The notes under the pieces were generated by a model, which saw only the letters and a program-made list of their open reading frames with translations, made no database searches and was not told where the DNA came from. 64,000 nt of DNA from Desulfothermus sp964427155 (lineage in GTDB: Bacteria > Desulfobacterota > Desulfovibrionia > Desulfovibrionales > Desulfothermaceae). The translations under genes were made by a program, and so were the position numbers. Location: the NCBI GenBank assembly GCA_964427155.1, contig CAYRSC010000025.1, forward strand, positions 1 to 64,000. Reading direction: 5' to 3'. Positions 60,558-64,000 of this stretch are shown piece by piece; positions within the stretch are counted from its first letter, which is position 1, and the number at the start of each line of letters is the position of its first letter.

Positions 60558-62162
60558 CTATATCTTGGAGAGCTTCTCCTGGTCGTCTTTAAAGAGCTTA
60601 TAATTTACTGAATCCTCAAGTGCCTTCCAACTGGCCTCTATAATATTATAAGAGACCCCCACAGTTATCCATCTGTGCTTCTGGTCCCCAGACTCAATAA
60701 AGACCCTTACCATAGAGGCAGTACCTGCATAATCCGAGGAACGAGGGGCCAGGACCCTCACCTTAAAGTCCAACAGTTTCATCTCCTTCAGGTTTGGGTA
60801 AAAGGTCTCAAGTCCCTTTCTAAGGGCATTGTCCAGGGCATTTACCGGTCCTTTTCCCACTGCTGCGGTATGAGAGATCTTTCCACCCACCTTAATCATT
60901 ACAGTGGCCTCTGAGATGGGATCAGGGAGTTCCCTCTGCTTTGCATCCAGCACCCGAAAACCAAGAAGTTCATAATATTTTCTCACCCTTCCAAGGGTCC
61001 TGTTTAAAAGGAGTTCAAAGGAGGCCTCTGCCACGGAAAATTCATATCCCATCATCTCCATTTCCTTTATCTGCTGCAACAGCTCCATCACAAAGGGATC
61101 CTCCTTCTCCAGTACAATACCGTATTGTTTTGCCTTAAAGATGATGTTGCTCTTCCCTGAGAGGTCAGAGAGGAGTACCCTCTGCCGATTTCCCACTGCC
61201 TCTGGAGAGATATGCTCATAGGTCCTGGGGTTGGTGAGTATTGCACTTACATGGATTCCCCCCTTATGGGCAAAGGCAGATTCCCCCACATAGGGTTGTC
61301 TTTTAAAAGGAGAAAGATTGGCTATCTCCGCCACATAGCGGGAGACCGAGGTGAGTTTTTTGAGATTTCCCTCAGGCAAACACTCAAGCCCCATCTTGAG
61401 TTCCAGATTGGGTATAATAGAACACAAATTTGCATTTCCACATCTCTCCCCATATCCATTTATGGTGCCCTGGACATGCCTCACACCCAGATAAACCGCC
61501 ATGAGGGAATTGGCCACCGCAAGCTCTGTATCATTGTGTACATGGATACCCAGGGGCATATCCTTGAAACGGTTGCGCACCTCTGAAATAATATCCTTTA
61601 TCTCCCAGGTGAGACATCCCCCATTGGTATCACAAAGCACAATACAATCTGCTCCTGCCTCCCATGCACGGGAAATGCAGGAAAGGGCATATTCAGGATT
61701 TTCCTTCATCCCATCAAAGAAATGTTCTGCATCAAAGAGCACCTCCTTGCCCGTTGCCTTGGCGGCCCTTACAGAATCTGCAATTATATCCAGATTGTTC
61801 TCCAGCGTGGTCTTCAGGGCATCTTTTACATGGATATCCCAGGTCTTCCCCACAAGGGTGATCACCTGGGCAGGAGAAAATATTACCTTTTTAAATGCCC
61901 CATCACTTTCAGTGGAGAGCTTGGGATGATGGGTGCTCCCAAAGGCCGCTATCCTAGAGTGTTTGAGTGCATAATTTTTGATCTCCTGGAAAAAGACCTC
62001 GTCTGTTGGATTTGAAGAGGGCCATCCCCCCTCAATATAATCCACTCCTAACTCGTCCAGCTTTTTTGCTATCCTTATCTTATCCTCAGGGGAAAAATTC
62101 ACCTCTTCTGCCTGGGAACCATCCCGCAGGGTGGTGTCATAGATGTAAACCTTTTGTGTCAT
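60558..62162 (-). CDS. cimA: (R)-citramalate synthase CimA
   Basis: Condenses acetyl-CoA and pyruvate to citramalate for isoleucine synthesis. The 534-residue protein is a DRE-TIM metallolyase: catalytic YDTTLRDGSQAEEVNFS (residues 8-24), GGWPSSNP, DAEHFFDGMKENPEYAL (about 142-158, characteristic of CimA), LCDTNGGCLTW, HVHNDTELAVANSLMAV with metal His pair, and a C-terminal regulatory LeuA dimer domain (about 400-520). DAEHFFDG and the length tell it from 2-isopropylmalate synthase. It uses the acetyl-CoA made by the acs region. It follows lysC by 24 bases. Confidence 0.95.
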   Translation of the reverse strand: MTQKVYIYDTTLRDGSQAEEVNFSPEDKIRIAKKLDELGVDYIEGGWPSSNPTDEVFFQEIKNYALKHSRIAAFGSTHHPKLSTESDGAFKKVIFSPAQVITLVGKTWDIHVKDALKTTLENNLDIIADSVRAAKATGKEVLFDAEHFFDGMKENPEYALSCISRAWEAGADCIVLCDTNGGCLTWEIKDIISEVRNRFKDMPLGIHVHNDTELAVANSLMAVYLGVRHVQGTINGYGERCGNANLCSIIPNLELKMGLECLPEGNLKKLTSVSRYVAEIANLSPFKRQPYVGESAFAHKGGIHVSAILTNPRTYEHISPEAVGNRQRVLLSDLSGKSNIIFKAKQYGIVLEKEDPFVMELLQQIKEMEMMGYEFSVAEASFELLLNRTLGRVRKYYELLGFRVLDAKQRELPDPISEATVMIKVGGKISHTAAVGKGPVNALDNALRKGLETFYPNLKEMKLLDFKVRVLAPRSSDYAGTASMVRVFIESGDQKHRWITVGVSYNIIEASWKALEDSVNYKLFKDDQEKLSKI

Positions 62163-62186
62163 CTCTCCTTCCTTACCTAGATATAT

Positions 62187-63425
62187 TTAAGATTGTCTCT
62201 CTTCGGTAGGCTCTTTGTCCAGGGCAAAGGCCTCATGAAGGGTCCTCACGGCCAACTCTGTGTACTTCTCTTCAATGAGACATGAGATCTTTATCTCGGA
62301 GGTGCTTATCATAAGGATATTGATATTTTCCCCCTTCAGGGCCTTAAAGGCAATGGCCGCTACCCCAGAATGGTTACGCATCCCCACACCTATTACTGAG
62401 ACCTTTGCCACATTGGGGTCATTGAACACTGCCCTGGCCCCAATCTCCTCCTTTATCCTCTCTATTATCTCAGTGGCCTTTTCCATATCCTGTCTGCTCA
62501 CTGTAAAGGTAATATCTGTCCTACCTTCCCGACTGGGATTTTGGACTATCATATCCACCACTATGTGATGTGCCGCAAGGGGTTCAAAGATAGTGGCCGC
62601 CACCCCTGGCTCGTCATATACATCCACCAGGGTTATCCGTGCCTGGTCCTTGTCATAGGCAATCCCAGAGACCAATACAGATTCCATAACATCATCCTCC
62701 TTCACCAACATGGTGCCTGGCTCATCGCTAAAGGTGGAACGCACATGCACAGGCACATTATATTTCTTGGCAAATTCCACTGACCTTATCTGGAGCACCT
62801 TTGCCCCCATACTGGCCATCTCCAACATCTCTTCATAGGCTATCCGGGAGAGCTTTCTGGCATTGGAACATACATTTGGGTCAGTGGTGTACACCCCGTC
62901 CACATCTGTATATATCTCACATACCTCTGCATTCAATGCCGCAGCAAGGGCCACTGCACTGGTATCTGATCCCCCTCTCCCCAATGTGGTGAGGTTTTGT
63001 TGGAAATCACAACCCTGAAACCCTGCCACCACCAAGACATCGTAGTTCTCCAGAAGTTCCCTGAGCCTCTCTGAATTTATCTCCAGTATCCTCGCCCTTC
63101 CATAGGACCTGTCAGTTAAGATGGGTATCTGAAAACCCAGAAGGGAACGGGCCTTAACCCCCCTATCCAGCAGGAGCATGGTAAAGAGGGCAATGGAGAC
63201 CTGTTCACCAGTGGTTAAAAGGACATCCATCTGTGCTGGATCAGGGTGCTCAGAAAACTGGGAGGCCAGGGATATCAATCTATCAGTCTCCCCCGCCATG
63301 GCAGAAAGCACCACCACCACCTTATAACCTTTTTTTAATTTTCTATCCACCTTTCCAAGGACCATCTTCATGCGGTCCAGGCCCGCAACAGAGGTCCCTC
63401 CAAACTTTTGTACCACTATCTTCAT
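62187..63425 (-). CDS. lysC: Aspartate kinase LysC
   Basis: First enzyme of the lysine/threonine/methionine branch; phosphorylates aspartate. The 412-residue protein opens VVQKFGGTSVAGLDRM, has the catalytic loop TTLGRGGSDTSAVALAA (about 150) and EIYTDVDGVYTTDP (about 172), and ends with two ACT domains (about 265-340 and 345-405; VSVIGVGMRNHSGVAA) for feedback control by amino acids. It lies two bases after tsaE and 24 before cimA. Confidence 0.97.
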   Translation of the reverse strand: MKIVVQKFGGTSVAGLDRMKMVLGKVDRKLKKGYKVVVVLSAMAGETDRLISLASQFSEHPDPAQMDVLLTTGEQVSIALFTMLLLDRGVKARSLLGFQIPILTDRSYGRARILEINSERLRELLENYDVLVVAGFQGCDFQQNLTTLGRGGSDTSAVALAAALNAEVCEIYTDVDGVYTTDPNVCSNARKLSRIAYEEMLEMASMGAKVLQIRSVEFAKKYNVPVHVRSTFSDEPGTMLVKEDDVMESVLVSGIAYDKDQARITLVDVYDEPGVAATIFEPLAAHHIVVDMIVQNPSREGRTDITFTVSRQDMEKATEIIERIKEEIGARAVFNDPNVAKVSVIGVGMRNHSGVAAIAFKALKGENINILMISTSEIKISCLIEEKYTELAVRTLHEAFALDKEPTEERQS

Positions 63426-63427
63426 CG

Positions 63428-63952
63428 CTATCCTAACTCCCTGCTCAATGGTATTGAGATTAATTCCAGGACATGCTGGGCCTTCTCACCCCTTGCCCTA
63501 AAACAAAACCTCCGCCCCTCTCCCTCCTCCATCCAGATCTTGATCCATAACACATCTGTGGGCCAAAATTCCAGGTCCAGGCGATCACACCATTCCAAAA
63601 AGACCCATCCCCCCTCTTCCCCCAAGAGGGATAAGACCTCATCTGGAAGATAACTACACCTATAGAGGTCCACATGTATAAGGGGGGGAATAGTGGGATA
63701 GATGTTATAAACATTAAAACTAGGACTACTCACCTCAGCCCCCTCTCCCCCCTCCAGATACTTCACCACCCTCCTCACCAGGGTGGTCTTTCCAGCCCCC
63801 ATATCTCCTTCAAGAAATACTGGGACCCACATTCCCTCTCTCCCTACCTCCCCAAGGGCCTGGGCCACCTTTTCCAGTTCCCTCTCATGGGAGATGGATA
63901 TATTAAGCTCAACCCCTTCCTTTCCCTCTGGGTTCATCTCTCTCTCTGCCAT
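63428..63952 (-). CDS. tsaE: tRNA threonylcarbamoyladenosine biosynthesis ATPase TsaE
   Basis: A 174-residue P-loop protein with TsaB and TsaD in making t6A37 of ANN-decoding tRNAs. Walker A in LEGDMGAGKTTLVRRVV (about 44-60), SSPSFNVYNIYPT (about 75-87; switch-like), HVDLYRC (about 93) and VFLEWCDRLDLEFWP. The C-terminal region resembles the family. It overlaps the upstream gene's stop by 19 bases and is two bases from lysC. Confidence 0.95.
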   Translation of the reverse strand: MAEREMNPEGKEGVELNISISHERELEKVAQALGEVGREGMWVPVFLEGDMGAGKTTLVRRVVKYLEGGEGAEVSSPSFNVYNIYPTIPPLIHVDLYRCSYLPDEVLSLLGEEGGWVFLEWCDRLDLEFWPTDVLWIKIWMEEGEGRRFCFRARGEKAQHVLELISIPLSRELG

Positions 63953-64000
63953 AGCCGTCTCACCTCTGGCAGGGCATCTGCGATGTCAGTGGCAAGATTT
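63934..64000 (-). CDS. 3' end of an upstream gene, probably yjeF/nnrD
   Basis: The last 21 codons of a leftward frame end in TGA at 63934-63936 with the peptide NLATDIADALPEVRRLW... The DIADALPEVRRLW end and the position directly before tsaE fit NAD(P)H-hydrate dehydratase/epimerase (YjeF), which adjoins tsaE (yjeE) in many bacteria. The fragment is too short to prove it. Confidence 0.5.
   Translation of the reverse strand, partial: NLATDIADALPEVRRLWQRER

Noticed and set aside
1..64000. CRISPR array, tRNA, rRNA, insertion sequence or prophage
   Set aside because: No regularly spaced repeats, cloverleaf sequence, transposase or integrase frame was seen on either strand.

Overview
The window looks like chromosomal DNA of an anaerobic, autotrophic member of the Desulfobacterota (former Deltaproteobacteria) or a close relative. 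Reasons: a bacterial-type acetyl-CoA synthase operon (acsB, acsC, acsD, acsE, tandem cooC), metV-metF fused in an operon with HdrA/QmoA- and QmoB/MvhD-like flavoprotein/iron-sulfur genes, a Gram-negative envelope (secretin, DegP, lipobox lipoprotein) and a citramalate synthase of the anaerobe type. Arginine codons are mostly AGA/AGG, ATA is common for isoleucine, and coding strands are purine-rich, which fits a thermophile. The species cannot be named from the sequence.

Layout. 1-1204: 3' truncated AAA-ATPase of the PD-(D/E)XK-fusion family. 1518-8255 (+): a WecA/TagO-like glycan-lipid initiator, then a five-gene MSHA/type IV pilus-like alignment complex (PilO-, PilM/PilN-, PilP-like, secretin, TPR protein). 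8232-12282 (-): hybrid histidine kinase plus REC-GGDEF-EAL protein, tail-to-tail with the pilus genes. 12480-13520 (-): secreted transglutaminase-like protein. 13853-30884 (-): a complete division and cell wall (dcw) cluster, mraZ-rsmH-ftsL-ftsI-murE-murF-mraY-murD-ftsW-murG-murC-murB-ftsQ-ftsA-ftsZ-nudix, mostly with overlapping or near-abutting genes, preceded by a promoter and four GTGGAG boxes that look like the MraZ operator. 31232-32242 (+): HD-GYP-like protein without metal ligands. 32299-36226 (-): stress cluster hsp20-htpX-degP-glycosyltransferase. 36389-38476 (-): zinc-finger/ferredoxin/ASKHA corrinoid-activator-like protein.

38621-55158 (-) is the acetyl-CoA synthase region: two CooC-type ATPases, a PrmA-like methyltransferase, a ferredoxin-less and a full-length corrinoid activator (RACo-like), acsD (with a long Lys/Glu-rich tail), acsB, acsC, acsE, a DUF3786 protein, isocitrate dehydrogenase, a REC-TPR protein and a membrane protein. 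The CO dehydrogenase subunit (acsA/cooS) is not here. Two intrinsic terminators cut this series after acsC and after acsE. Divergently, 55536-59869 (+) holds metV-metF-QmoA-like-QmoB/MvhD-like behind a leader with a promoter and terminator hairpin, ending in a strong terminator. Together the two divergent operons make the methyl-branch reductase, methyl transfer and acetyl-CoA condensation steps of the Wood-Ljungdahl pathway plus enzyme-activation factors.

60111-60500 (+): single-domain response regulator. 60558-64000 (-): cimA, lysC, tsaE and the last codons of a probable yjeF/nnrD gene, an operon for isoleucine/aspartate-family amino acids and tRNA modification. I found no tRNA, rRNA, CRISPR array, insertion sequence or prophage.
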